Of a DNA stretch of 64,000 nucleotides, positions 1 through 12,567 are shown piece after piece. Origin of the DNA: Lycorma delicatula (taxonomy: Eukaryota > Arthropoda > Insecta > Hemiptera > Fulgoridae); the NCBI RefSeq assembly GCF_047948215.1, contig NC_134465.1, positions 39,346,153 to 39,410,152 of the forward strand, given 5' to 3'. The notes below the pieces were generated by a model. The model searched no databases, was not told the origin of the DNA, and saw nothing but the letters and a program-made list of their open reading frames with translations. Positions within the stretch are counted from its first letter, which is position 1. Every line of letters starts with the position of its first letter. A program made the position numbers and the translations under genes.

Positions 1-1830
1 CCGAGTCATTCAAGCCAAATCGAGCCAGTTTGTCCCAAAATGTGTCATGCTTCGAAAGGAACTGAGTCACATGCTGGTTCAGGGAGAGTTTTTGAGGCAA
101 CTCCCAATGCCCTTACATCTGGAAAGAGACGATGCATATACCACCCAGCTGCCCAGTTCATCAAACTTCTTCGACACAAGAACATCAAATTGCTTTAACA
201 CTGCAATAACTAGAACTGCCTCACATGAACTAGTCCTAAAGTCCCCAGTAAAAAACAAAAACAGTAACTAACAGGAGACGCTGAGCTTTCAACAGAATAT
301 TGGAGTAGCTTTTATACCTTATTGTGTTTGCCTAAGCAGGTGTTGCATAAAGCTCAATTGCCTTGTGCACACCTTTATACAAAATTTTCATTGTTTTAAA
401 ATTTAAACCCTAATTGGAGTGGACTAACCTACGAATGCCAAGGAAGGCATCACATGCCTTCTCAGCAACACTCTGAAAATGCTCCTTGAAAATGAAATTC
501 TCGTCAAGGAGTATACCCAAATACCATTGCAACAAGACAGGATGACAAGACAGGATGGGCTAAATACCATTTTGCGTTGATTGCTCCACACCTTTAGTAC
601 TATACAAGCTTGAGTGGCCAAAATTCGACCTCATTCCATGATGACACGATATCCACTGGGCAACCTCAACTGTGTATGAGAGAGTCTCCAACCCCAAGGA
701 GAGGATCCTGCACAGTGCCTTGGGGACAACCCTTGGACAGCATCATCTTACTCATATCAGTGCCACCACCATGAAGCATTACATATCGGTTACAAAAGTA
801 ACTTTGTATTACCCCAATCTCATCACATGTACACACTCTCCTTTATAATTGATACAAGGCAGAGGACCACCACAAATTGTTAAATGCCCAGATATATCTA
901 AAAATACATCCAGGACATACGCAGAGTCGGAATTAGTAACGATGCTATCACTACTGTTAAATTTTTTACAGTCACTTTTAAAATTGCAAACTCCATACCT
1001 TTCCCCAGTTGGAATCCATACTGGTCTTCCATCAAGAAATTTTGTGAGACCAACCCTCCATTAATTTTCAAATACAGCACCTTCTCAAATACCTTACCAA
1101 GAACTGGTAGAAGCATTAGAGGACTGTGCGATGAACTCACAGTAGGATTCATGTTACCACTTTTAAAAAGAATTTTAATCACATTTTTTCCAACAAAGCA
1201 GAAAATAGCCAGGAAAAAGCATTCTATTCAGTACCTTTGTTATTGTACGTACGCTTACAGCCAATGAATGAACAAGGAGTCATACTCAGAAGCCTTGCAA
1301 AACTGCAAACAACCTGACGTACCTCAGCCTCAGTAATCTCCTAAGATGCTATATCCGAATGAAAAGAAGCGACCTCACACCTTACACACAGATGATACTG
1401 ATACTCACCCTCTAAATCATCATCTGGCAATAAATCATGCCCCAAAATCCTATAAACGATACCTCATGGGTAATACGGACCACCCTGAAAGAAAGAATAC
1501 CCAGGATCCTGTATGAAAGAATGTTTGGGATCTCTTTTTGCTGTTCAAATTATATAAAAATACCGGGTTCTCAAATCTGTATACTCAGAAGCAAGTTCCA
1601 CTTGTCACTCTCATGTTAAGGTGCTTGCTAAAGATGACTCGCAGACTGCTTCAGATCAGAAAACTGAATTGTCCACCGCGGAGCAATTCTCTCCCAACCA
1701 GAATTATGTGGGATAGAGTGTTCTTCAGCTTCCACATAAGCAAGAGAAAGCCTCTCCTTCAAATCCATAACTTTCAAACTCTGGCCCAAAACACGAAGTC
1801 TAGCCAATAACATAGGTCAGCAATGGAAAA
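1..1830 (-). mobile_element. R1-clade LINE, ORF2 remnant, runs off the left edge
   Basis: Read on the minus strand this is a decayed reverse transcriptase (RT). About 1300-1380 holds ITEAEVRQVV; 898-1182 holds the finger/palm motif LGKVFEKVLYLKIN and then QYGFQLGKG; 424-530 holds YLGILLDENFIF and EKACDAFLGI; 1-110 holds QFLSKHDTFWDKLARF, which matches the region just before the C-terminal Cys-rich domain. Frames change several times and stops are frequent. The same motifs occur in the plus-strand copy at 3.2-5.3 kb. The 3' end lies outside the window. Confidence 0.75.
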
Positions 1831-2099
1831 GTTGTTTGAAAACTAATAACCGATTCTTATAGATTTGTATGTGCTGGTTTCATGAAAAATAGTCAAAAAA
1901 TTTCATCACATACCATTTTTTTATTAAATCAATTTTTTCAATATTCTCAAAATTGATAATATATTTTATTTATAAAACGTTGAATAAAAAATTAGACCTG
2001 TGTTAATTTTATGATATTTTATAATTATTTTGGTTATATGGAATGAATACAAGTAGTGTTCATAATTTTGGTTTGATACAGTAAGATGAGTAATAAGAT

Positions 2100-3110
2100 G
2101 ATGTAATACGATTAATTACAGTGACTTCACTGTAATATATAAACCTGGAGACTGTGTTGTGTAATGAAACCCTCCACCAACTCCACTGATCAGAATAGGA
2201 CAGCCACCATTAAACTGGACAATCCAGTCCCATTTCTCTAAATGGCGCTCAACAAGGGTCCTATATTGAAAATAATCTATGACTTTGTAATCAGTGACAA
2301 AAAATCTATGAAATCACCAAATAATCATGTGATTACCAGCCTCATATATTTCTAATTCAGTCTGGATCTCTTTTTACAAAGAGCAAACTGAAAGTTTCTT
2401 ATTTCCTTGGCTGTACTTGCCCTAATGCTTATTCAGAAAGATAACCTCCAGCTATTTTCTCAACAGGCTGGCCTCATCCTTATCCTTCAAAATATTTATG
2501 TAACTTGTCCGTTGAGGCTCCACAGGTCTATAAACTATAGTAGGAACTGTCAATTTCCTTCACAATCACCTTATTTACTTCAATTGGCTTAGAAGCCAAT
2601 GCCTCAAAACCCTAAGGCAGGACAGATAACTTTGCTTTAAATTCCTTTATCCTAGGAATAATTTACTCCTAAACGAAGCGCTTCATGGATTCCCTATAAA
2701 GACCATAAATTGATCATACTGGTCCTCAAAGTACTAACCAGGGGGGCAGAGCTACCTGCCCATCGTTAGTTCTAAAAAACTCATCAAGCAGTCAAGTCTT
2801 GTGAAACCCAGGTGGAAACACCTACCACTGCCTGATCTTCCTTACGTGAGGAAACAGAGAAATCATTGATTCTTACCTCTCTGTCACCTTCACCAGCCCT
2901 ATCAGGTTTGGGCTTCGACTGTTTTATCGAATCACTGGCTTCCGACGTTTCCTCCAGAATACCCTACAAAGTCAAACTAACAAAGACTGTCTAAATCTCG
3001 CTGTATTTACACCTACTAAATATGGGCAAGCCCACAAACGTGACAAACAACTGCCAGCTAGGTACAGTTAGCCGGAGCCTATAAATCCCCCCTTCGCCTG
3101 TTAGCCGGTA
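2100..3110 (-). mobile_element. Probable 5' part (ORF1-like) of the minus-strand R1-clade LINE
   Basis: The minus strand carries short open segments upstream of the RT, such as VYRPVEPQRTSYINILKDKD near 2460-2540 and KWDWIVQFNGGCPIL near 2195-2240. The first resembles what I recall of gag-like ORF1 proteins of insect LINEs. An AT-rich gap (1830-2100) separates it from ORF2 sequence. It could be part of the same insertion or an older neighbour. Confidence 0.4.
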
Positions 3111-3129
3111 GTGAATCAATCTTGAAAAT

Positions 3130-5290
3130 ACTTGTTCCAGCAAGCAGTCACAAGACCTCGGATTGCGGCCCGCACCCAGCAGAAGGGCCTAGGTACTTTC
3201 ATAGCATTAGGTCCTCCAAGCGTAATTCCTGGTGCTCCTTCATTCAATAGCAAGGGAATAGAGACCCTTCAGGTGTTATGTATTGAGCCCTTGGACATAA
3301 GCGCAGGAAAGATGTCCTCTTGTCAGCTTTGTCCACCCGCGAGGGTGTGGTAATTGATAAGGACCATGTCCTTAATATTTTGCCGATTGATTTGCTCCCA
3401 AATGACAATATGGTGGGTGAGATTTCATACCACCAGCGTGTTAGGCGGGAATTCGCTATTTTCGAGACCGACTTACAATTTTCTGAGATCACTGAGGCGG
3501 AGGTGCGCCAGGTGATCTGCAGTATGACACGACACAAGACTCCCGAATATGTTTGTATCACATTGGAGCTTCTCGTCCGAGCGCTTCCCATAGTTCTTGG
3601 TCCTCTAACTAGAATATATTATAGGTTGCTCTTCGCCGGCCACTTTCCGGTGTGTTGGAAGCGTGGAGACTTGGTATTGTTGTTCAAAGGTGGCGACAAA
3701 GATACTACTGTTAGTTCTTCTTACCGTTCACTAACGTGATTGCCAAGGTTTTTAAGAAGGTCCTATATTTGCGCATTAATGTTAGATTGGTCACTGATCA
3801 TTTGCTGATGGCCAACCAGTATGGTTTCCGACCGGGCAAGGGCACTGAGGATGCTATACTAAAGGTGATGGATATAGCTTCCTCTAGTTCATGCAAATAT
3901 GTATTACGGATTTTTCTGGACATAACCGGGGCATTTAATTTCTTATGGTGGCCCTCTGCCCTGTTTCAGATGTAGAAACATAAGTGTACACGAAATGAAT
4001 TAAAAGTGATCTCAAGCTATTTCAGCCATCGGACCGTTTCCCTTCGTGATGGCGGCTCGGTGGTTCGTTAGATCTTAACTAAAGGATGTCCTCAGGGCAG
4101 TGTTCCGAGTCCTGTTCTTTGGATCGTAGAATTCGATTCCATGTTGCATTTAAGGTTGTCGTGTCGTTGCTTATGCTGACGACGCGCTGCTACTGATTGA
4201 AGGGGCTGTGAAGTCTCCAACATAAGATAACTTTCAGCCCTGAGAAACCACAATGCTGTTGCTTAAGGGCGGAATGGTTGCTTCCCGACGATTCTGGGTT
4301 AGGATGGCTGGTCTCCCTATTCGGTACGTTACGGCTCAAAAATAACTGGATGTTATCCTTGATGAGAATTTTCGGTTCATGGAACATCTACAGTAACAAA
4401 AAAGATCGCTGATACTTTTTATGGAATCCGTAGTCATTCATCCTGATTGGGAGCTGAATTACCGTACCATGGGTATCCTTTACAAAGGTGTCAGTGAAGC
4501 TATTATGCTGTATGATGCGCCTGTCTGGGGTCACTGTATGGCTTTTAGGTATTGCGCGGACATTTTTCTGTGGGCCCAGCGACTCCTCTTGCTGGCTGTT
4601 ATAGAACAGTCTCGCGGGAGTCTATAGAGGCAGTCTGTGTTATAGCCGGAGTCAAACCAATATATCTTGGTTAATGAACGTAAGGAACGCTACATTTCCA
4701 GGGTAAATAACCTATTGACATCAGAACGAAAGCAGGAGATTAAAGACCGGGGCCTTGCGTCTTGACAGCTCAGGTGGGACGAATCCCCCACACTACGCTA
4801 CACGCATAGTATATTTCCTATATTGGCTGATTTAGGTGCGATTGGATGGGTCTCCCCAATCGGTATATCACACAGTTTCTCTCCGGGCATGGTGTCTTTC
4901 GGGCGAGTTTGGCGAGTCAATGCCCGGATTTTGGAACTGATGATATAGTGGAGTGGACCACGTTCTCTACGTCTGTCCCCGATACGAGGTCGAACGTTCA
5001 CGAGCTGTTAGGGAACTTGAGAGAATACATTCCTTTCTGGATCTCCATATTAACCAGATGATCCGTGGTCTATAATGGCTGGTTTTCTTTGCGCCCTTGC
5101 GGTGTGTAGTACTAGGGTTCTAACTAGTTACCTAGAGTAAATTCTTGCTTATAACGGGTACTAACAACCAGTAGTCGTTGCCACTCCTTCGCCACGTACT
5201 CTTCAGAACCAGAACAAATAAGTTTTGAAGGGCTCTCGATGAGGCAGGTGCACGTCTAATCTTATCCGAGTATCATACTCGACAGAGAAA
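3130..5290 (+). mobile_element. R1-clade LINE, 5'-truncated ORF2 copy
   Basis: Motifs run in the expected order. ITEAEVRQVICSM lies near 3490; CWKRGDLVLLFKGGDKD near 3655; NQYGFRPGKGTEDAI at about 3815-3860; YVLRIFLDITGAF with the R1-type WWP at 3900-3955; TKGCPQGS near 4080; and the catalytic YADD at 4172-4183 (VAYADDALLLIEG). A C-terminal region follows with FLSGHGVFRASLAS (4873-4915) and a degraded Cys/His module. Stops and frameshifts break every domain. This is the best preserved of the R1-type copies here. Confidence 0.85.
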
Positions 5291-5299
5291 AACAAACAA

Positions 5300-5955
5300 T
5301 GAGTCTATGTTTTATTAAGTCGCAGATGTTGCAGAAACTTCAATCGAAAAACAATCCAATATCTTGCATAACATGTGTAGTTATATTACCATCATTATAT
5401 TGTCTCTCATTCTGAAAATATGCATGACAAACGTTGTTATGCCATTATTATTATTATTGTATTTGTATGTATTTTTGTTGTAAAGAGGGATACCCGGAAT
5501 CAGGGGAATCAAAGGAAACTCCTGCTAGATTGTATCCGCAGATAAACATTTTGTAAATATGTTGTGTCTAGTTGTGAGGAATATGATTTGTAATATTGCA
5601 GCTTTAAGGAATAATGTTCCAAGGATTTCGTAAGAAACTATGTACAAATGGAAGATTCGCATGTAATATTTATGGATTAATTCATTGAAATAATTATAAT
5701 GGCTGAATTTTAACTCCAATAATGATGTAAATATCTTGTGCCTAGATGTAAGAATTATATATAAAAATGTTAACATGTTTTTCACTTCTGTTGAACTTCG
5801 GCAGGAAACACACTAAGAATGGAAACTCAGGACAATGTAACTAGAAGCTCCATTACTTCTTGAGAACATGTAAATAATGTATGTATAAGAACATGTTTAT
5901 AATATACATTATAATGTATATCAAGTAATAAACATATGTTAGCTGTAAGATGTGT
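5300..5955. other. AT-rich stretch, nothing recognised
   Basis: Short ATT repeats and low-complexity sequence. The minus-strand ORF at 5525-5785 is hydrophobic, lacks recognisable motifs and fits chance in AT-rich DNA. Confidence 0.5.
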
Positions 5956-5959
5956 ATGG

Positions 5960-6430
5960 ATGTGGATGTATACATAGTATTAACTCACAAGAGAGACTCA
6001 AAACATGTCTTGGCCCAACCACATGCAAGAGTGGCTGGGTCGAGGTGCTCCAATGACGCATCAGGGACCCTCAAGGTGTGTGGGGCAGGTGTGCTATTTG
6101 GGTGGGGAGGGGTATAAGTGGGGTGCTACCCGGACCCTGTCTAGAAGATATGAATGGGAAGGGTAGCCCTTTCGAGGAGGAGCATCACGGCATCCAGAAG
6201 CGGAAGCCGGGGTGTTCTGATGAACCAGAAGGGACACCGATGGAAGGTCAGTTTGTGGACTGTAGACAGGGATGGCTAGTTGACGCCATATCACTTGAGG
6301 CCAACCAAGGCAACATCTAGGCAGTTAACGGTTGCCACCATAATGGTTAAAAAAAGTTTAAAAAAATAAAAAAGGTATGAAGGATGTGATGTGGCAACCA
6401 GGATCATCAGAAGGCAGGTGTCTTCCCCTA
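5960..6430. other. GC-rich block of unknown nature
   Basis: Base composition changes abruptly to more than half G+C, with long G-rich runs on the plus strand, between AT-rich flanks. Both strands have overlapping ORFs of 66-80 codons (6078-6320 plus, 6094-6294 minus) with no motif I recognise. The composition suggests a relatively recent insertion, perhaps the 5' region of a LINE or another repeat, but no domain supports a class. Confidence 0.4.
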
Positions 6431-6434
6431 TGGG

Positions 6435-9400
6435 GTCAGAAAATTTGAGACACAATAAGTTTGTTATTTTCTAAATTTAACCTTGTTCTGTGATTTTTTT
6501 ATTTTTACTTTCTTGGTTATAGCTCATATCGTTGTTGCAGCATATTTATAAAGAGAGTATAGCGATCGAGAAACATTATGAGTCATGGGTTTTGAAAATG
6601 TTGACATTTTACGGCTCTTGTAGTTAAAAAAACATTTATAGGAATTTCTAGAAGATGTTTGTATGTACAACTTTCTGTATGTATGGGGCATTGAAGGCAT
6701 TAGATTTTGGACAAAATTAAAAATGGGAGCTTTAGTAAGATCAAAGTACTACTTCCAATCAAAGTTATTTAAAATTCCAAAGTTTTAAATCAATCTGATT
6801 TTTGAGGAATATTCAACATTATTTCAGAACAGTTTTTGCTTCTTATCATAAAAACCCGTCGACCAGAAAAGTTGAAATTTGGATGGCCAAATTTCAACTT
6901 TACTTATATCTAGTATTAATGTAGACAACATGAAAACATTTTTAAAAAACAGAATCCCAAGACTGACTTAAGACGTGATCTATATAATGATTATGTTCCA
7001 CTCAGAATGAAGATTTATTTATTAATATTTTTCTTTGTCTTCCTCTGTAATTTTTATCATTTGTATATAACTATACCACAAAATTAACTGGATACCTTAA
7101 TATATCTACATTACGGTACCCTACAATATAATTAATTTTTTCAAACCTTCTGCATCACATTTTTCTACTCTCCTATTTGTCTTCCAGTTTCAAACTTCTT
7201 TCATTTAACATTTTATCAATTCTGCAAGATCTCATTTCTAAGGTAGTAAATTTGTTGTGTTATTAACACAAAATAGAAAGGAGAGGAGGACAGGACTGAT
7301 TTAAAAAAAAACAGCAGACCTGATCAGTGAAAAGTATAGAAAGTTAAGCTGTGAAGGAAAAAAAAAATTGTAATATATAAAACTGAAAATTGAGAATATA
7401 AGAGTAATAAATATAAAAGATTAGCACAGAACAAAAATGAACAGAGAATGGCATGAAACCAACTAACTGATTAAAATAATTAACATGTATAAATTTTACT
7501 GTAACATTAAAATTTTGGAAATTCTTCAATAAAATGGAATCGGGGTTTACAAAAATATATACTTTACTAATAATCACAAAGTTATATACATATTTCTCAA
7601 AATGTATGTTCATCCAGAACAAGATACACCTTTATAGACAACTTTTTAAGGATTTTAATAAGGGTGATTTAAGACCAGACTCTTCCAAGCTGGTCCGTAA
7701 TTTTATTTGAATATGCCTGATATTCATATTCAATAAAGGGCTGTTATCCTTGATGAACAATAGATGCTCATTTTAAATTATTTTAGCTTGCAATGAATCA
7801 CAAAAAAAGGTTACTTGGTTTCATGTGTTGAGTGTTTTTATGGTGATGACTGTACAGATACAGTTACCTATAACTTAGCTTAGTTTCTCTTAAAAATTAA
7901 CGTTTTATACATTAAACGAGATAAAAGTGTTCATCTAAGAGCACATAATCGTTCTTGTTTTACAAACTACGAAATTATAATTATGATAAGCACAAACACA
8001 AGAAATTAAAAACTTATATCAAAGTAAATCGTTATATTTAGTTCAGGTCAAGCGTATGCATTTCATAAATATTATTAAAAAAAGAAACCAAAGTATTAAA
8101 TATTAATTTGATAATATTCCCTACTCTAAATTCAGGTTCACAATATTGTAGTTAATGGTCATACAAGTAATTCATAATGATTAAAATTTGACTGTATCAT
8201 ACATCCTTAATATAGCAGAACAACCCTAACATCAAAACTACGTTGTTAATTTAAACTCAGCTGGCAGCTCTCAGGTCTAAAGTAACATTTGTGTAATGCT
8301 ACCAATCCCATAGAAAATGATTCGCGAACTATGGAAACAATTTCGGAATACAATTTAATTATACGTTTAATGAATAAAGAATATACGTATAACAAAATTA
8401 TACACATAACCAATTTAATAAGAAAAATGATTAAAAAAAAAAATCGAAATTATTAAGGTCTAGTGGATTCTATATAAATGTAATAAAACAGTAATTTGTA
8501 TAAAATATTGATTCAAGGCCTTGAAGTAAATTTATAAAACACGACACGATTTCGTTGTACATCATTTCCAAAAATTTTCTAGGCAATAAAATTATTAAAT
8601 AGTAGGGAACCGAATGACGTTCTCCCACCACTGTTTTTACTTATACCTACCAAAACAAAATAGCAGAACAGTTATACGCGAATCAGTTAACTTCGGAAGT
8701 GTCAAGGGCATCGCTAAATCCAGTCAGCCAGCTGATTTTGTAGATATTTTGATAAATTAATTTTTTTTATCTCTGAGCATTCGTCTGAAGTTCAGGATGA
8801 CATCTCCTACACAAGTGGTACGAATTATTCATAACGTTGTTGACTTTTTCTTTGGAAATCTTTGTCATTGCTATTATTATTTATTAGAAAATTCCTGAGC
8901 GGACAACGCACTAAGCTAACGATTTTACAGTTAATTACGATACTGAATGAAGGCATTGATGTTTACATTTAAAAAAGTCGTGAATAAAGAGCAATTTTTA
9001 TTTGCAAAATATATGTAGATATAATTTGAATGAGAAATCCGGAAATATCTGTGAATCATACCTTCGACTGATTTTACTTTAATTATATTACGTTTCTTTG
9101 TTCGAGACGTAAGTAGTAATAATCCTTTGTTTACAATTTTGCTTTTGTAAAAACAACGAAAATTAGTCTGTAATAACGGTATTGTTAATAAATACATTTT
9201 TTCGTGTCAAATAAACTTATTATTTTTTGTTTACAGTGTCAGTTAATTGTATAAAATATTTTTTAAATTATTTTTACTATCTTTTATGTATTAAACATTC
9301 ATTAGTGTAATTTCTACGCTTCCACGCGTTTTTACCTTAAAACAAAAACTTCCAATTTTTATTTCATTATCGTTATTATTCATTTTTATTACCTGTGCAT

Positions 9401-10210
9401 CTATTACAAAATGATGTGCTCTTTTAAAATACAATGAACATTATTACATTAATCGAATACAGTAAATAATAATAAGAAAAATTATATAAGTAAGAAAGTT
9501 TAATCTAAATCAGGCAATAATTAGAATTGTACAGATAAGCCTTGTTTTTAATAAGAGATTGGCATCTAAAATATGCCAGTAGTATAAAATGTTTTGATTA
9601 CAATAACTTTTATAAGTTATAGAAAAAATAATAAACAGAGTCTGTAGCTGGTCTTTGGTAAAAATTAATCTTCTTCAGAGACTACACCACATAAATTGTT
9701 GAATTCTGAGTGATTTTGGATGTAGCATAGGTTTTTGATCGATCATTGTTGTTCATGACGTGTTCAGAGTATGTTGTGATTTCAATTGTGTGTGACCATT
9801 TGTAATTCTTTTTTATTTGATTTTGTGCGTTTATGTATTTTGATTAATTCAAGTTGTGAACCTAGTATTCATGTTACAATTTTTTTTCAATTTTATTTTA
9901 GATATTTATACAATTGTGACTTTATTTCAATGAAGTGGTTCACAATGGTGGATTGAGAGTTGGAGTGAAGTGCTTTGTTACGCTCGCTATTGTTATAAAA
10001 TGCTTTGCTCATTTATTCTACTTACAATTGATTCTCTATAACATGAACACAGATACACATTAAATAAAATCACAGAAAAAATTCTGTAACCGATATGATC
10101 ATGCACTTCCCCTTTTTCCTATACAACATACATTTATATATTTAAAGCATTCAGAGCCTGAGTACATAGATTACACAACATTCCTCCTTTAAAAAAAGAC
10201 TGACAATATG
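6435..10210. other. AT-rich intergenic DNA without recognisable features
   Basis: I read both strands and found no splice-bounded conserved segment, RT or transposase motif. The only clear structure is the hairpin listed at 6868-6901. ORFs at 7344-7622 and 8931-9197 (minus) have the Phe, Ile, Asn and Lys excess expected of AT-rich chance ORFs. Confidence 0.5.
6868..6901. repeat. Perfect 15-bp inverted repeat, 4-nt loop
   Basis: Arms AAAGTTGAAATTTGG (6868-6882) and its exact complement (6887-6901) flank ATGG. It could fold as a hairpin in DNA or RNA. There is no adjacent gene, so no function is assigned. Confidence 0.75.
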
Positions 10211-10214
10211 ACTA

Positions 10215-10340
10215 CATTAATTTAAAATCTATGGGTATAACAGATTACTAATAGACAAATTCCTACATAAATATCAAATGAAAAATTTGTAAAAAAATTA
10301 CAAGGAAGTCATGTGGTGTCTACATTAGATTTTTTATTTT
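10215..10340 (-). repeat. Short fragment of the dispersed repeat found at 30.7 and 40.7 kb
   Basis: ACAAGGAAGTCATGTGGTGT here is the reverse complement of the left end of the 30.7-kb copy, and similarity continues weakly on both sides. Only the terminal part of the repeat is present. Confidence 0.5.
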
Positions 10341-10474
10341 GGGAAAATATCATGTTTTTATAAATTATGCGCAATTAAACTGCAAATTTATTTAAATTTT
10401 TGTACAGAATTTGAACAATGTAATTGTTAAGTAAAATAAAAAAATTACATACCAGTTTTACTTTCATTTTCTTT

Positions 10475-10995
10475 AGAGTAAATGTTTGAAATGTTCTGCA
10501 TTGGCAGTAGTACACAGCAGTCAAATGTGAGGTGTAGCCCTGATTCATTAAAAACCTTCATCATTTCTCTGCTGAAGATTGACACTATGTACTGGCTTAT
10601 TTTAAACCATACTTTTTAGGTGTCTGCGAAGATAGATAACTATTGACTTTAGATCAGGTGATGTATTGGGCCAAGCTATTGGCCCTGCATGATTGATCCA
10701 TCTTTCAGGGAAATAATTGTCAAAGTGATACTGAAGTGCTTTGGAACATCTAATTACCAGAGGAACTTCAACCAGGCAATTTGGCACGAATTTTTTAGGA
10801 CTGGTAATACTTCTTGAAGTTCAATTGCTGAGAGGAAACAGTCCAAGCAGTGAATCCCTGGTGATACAAGCCCAAACATTTATTGAAAATGATTGCTGAA
10901 ACCTCTTGACTGCATAATTGCATGAAGATTTTCTTGTGCTTATTGATGATTTTATTTCAGTTGGAATTCAGCAGTGAACCATTATTGTGGTGAGG
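10475..10995 (-). mobile_element. IS630/Tc1-mariner-superfamily transposase fragment
   Basis: The minus strand reads, in order, RFQQSFSINVWACIT (about 10870-10915), EVPLVIRCSKALQYHF, FPERWINHAGPIAWP with TSPDLKS (10640-10720), and a terminal NAEHFKHLL near 10480-10505. These match the central and C-terminal DDE region of the IS630-type family with a WIGRGGPxxWPxRSPDL signature. The N-terminal DNA-binding part and the inverted repeats were not found. Several stops; non-functional. Confidence 0.75.
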
Positions 10996-11149
10996 GATTA
11001 CTGATTGGTTGTCAATCAGTGTAGAATTACCTCACAAAGCACTCAACTTTTACATTTTTCACTATACTTCTAAATACAAGTTAAACATCAATACAGACTA
11101 GTTCATTGTTTTACTCCTTTCTAAATTAGCGCCCACATTTTGTAACTTT

Positions 11150-11420
11150 TTCCTAATAATTTTAAAAATGGTATAAAAGCTTTTCCTTGTAATCTTTCTG
11201 TTATTTTCTTTAATATTTTTTATTTTTTATTCTGTTCTACATTATCAAATACTTCCTCAAAATCTACAAATGCATGTAGAAGGATTTATTTATTCTTTTT
11301 AAGTCTGCTCTCTAAGATTAATCACGTTTAATGTAGCCTCCCTAGTAGCAGTTCTTTCTGAAATCAAACCTGTCTTCATCTGGTAAGCTATATGATTATT
11401 TTATATTTACAACAAGCTTG
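11150..11420 (-). mobile_element. LINE reverse transcriptase fragment
   Basis: The minus strand reads GFISERTATREATLNVINL followed, after a frameshift, by HAFVDFEEVFDNVEQNKK and ILKKI. This is the RT pattern GFRxGRGTREA...FVDFEKAFDxV shared by several LINE clades. The fragment starts and ends inside the RT domain. Confidence 0.75.
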
Positions 11421-11559
11421 AAATGTCAGATTGATAGCGCAGTACGTTTATGTACTTATTTGTGAAGTATGATAACAATTGCATTTTTTAAAAATTTGTA
11501 TGAAATTTTTCAGTTTCATAAACTGTATTTACTTATTTATTATAGTGTGTTCAGTCCTG

Positions 11560-12278
11560 CTTTTCCTAGAAAATAAGTAAATATTTTATTCTGATTAATA
11601 CATAATAGTGCATAGAAAACATTAGGCACGAGTTGATAGATGTCTACTTCACATATAAAAAGAAGGAACTACTTCAGCATTTGTCTGGGTGGACCAAAGG
11701 AACTTTGGTTAAACTTTAATCAGATCAGCATCACAAAATACCTGATTAATAATAAAATTATTAAAAAAAAAGATGTGATTGAAGCCCATATTAATTGCTA
11801 TTTAAAATATAAACACATAAAATAATATAAAGGCATATAAAGCTATTGAATATAAAGAATAGTTTCAAAATAAATCACAATTCATAAGCCGTTATTGAAA
11901 ATTATTTGAGTGCATATTTATGTATATGTAACAGAAATTCCAAAAATTCAAGTTATGTTTTTAATTTTTTAATTAGTATTATTTAAAAATTCATTGACAT
12001 TATTGTTTATGTAAAAGAAAATCTTAATTACATTTTAAATAAATTATGGGAAGATTTTTTGAGTGGTTTAGGTTTAGTAATTTACTAAAAATGGCAAAAG
12101 AAGCATTATAATAAAACTCTCATTAGATTGAAGCATTGTGTTGAGTTACTAAAATCAGTTCAGTTGTCTTGTTTGATAGAGGTGGATATATTTTAATTGT
12201 TCTTAAGAATAAGAGTAATTATTCTTTTTAGAAAAAATTGCACCTAAACAAGACAATAATTCTGATGATATAACATCT
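11560..12278 (-). mobile_element. Jockey-like LINE, 3' tail (copy A), cut by a SINE
   Basis: This sequence is similar over about 600 bases to 13640-14250, where the same DNA continues into a recognisable RT C-terminus. It therefore appears to be the C-terminal end plus 3'UTR of the same LINE family. A SINE interrupts it at 12279. The short plus-strand ORF at 11640-11825 has no motif. Confidence 0.6.
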
Positions 12279-12567
12279 CTCTTTTTTCTGTTTAGCCTCC
12301 GGAACCACCATAAGGTATTACTTCAGAGGATGATATGCATGATTGTAAATGAAGTGTAGTCTTGTACAGTCTCAGGTCAATCATTTCTGAGAGGTGTGGT
12401 TAATTGAAACCTGACCATCAAAGAAAACTGGTATCAACGATCTAGTGTTCTAATCCGTGTAAAACTAGAATTTGACCCTTATAACTATTGACCTCAAATT
12501 CAGCTGATTTGCAATGACGAGTTTGCCACTAGTCCAACCCAACCTGACGGGTGATAATATATCATCT
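12264..12567 (-). mobile_element. tRNA-derived SINE, full-length copy with target duplication
   Basis: The body (12279-12552) is in reverse orientation and flanked by 15-bp direct repeats, GATGATATAACATCT (12264-12278) and GATAATATATCATCT (12553-12567), with two mismatches. It aligns along its length with the copies at 24.9 and 25.4 kb, including the head region with CACTAGTCCAACC, the complement of a pol III A box. The 3' end is T-rich on this strand. Confidence 0.8.

Noticed and set aside
7344..9197. Minus-strand ORFs at 7344-7622 and 8931-9197
   Set aside because: Amino-acid content simply follows AT-rich composition and no motif or splice support exists.
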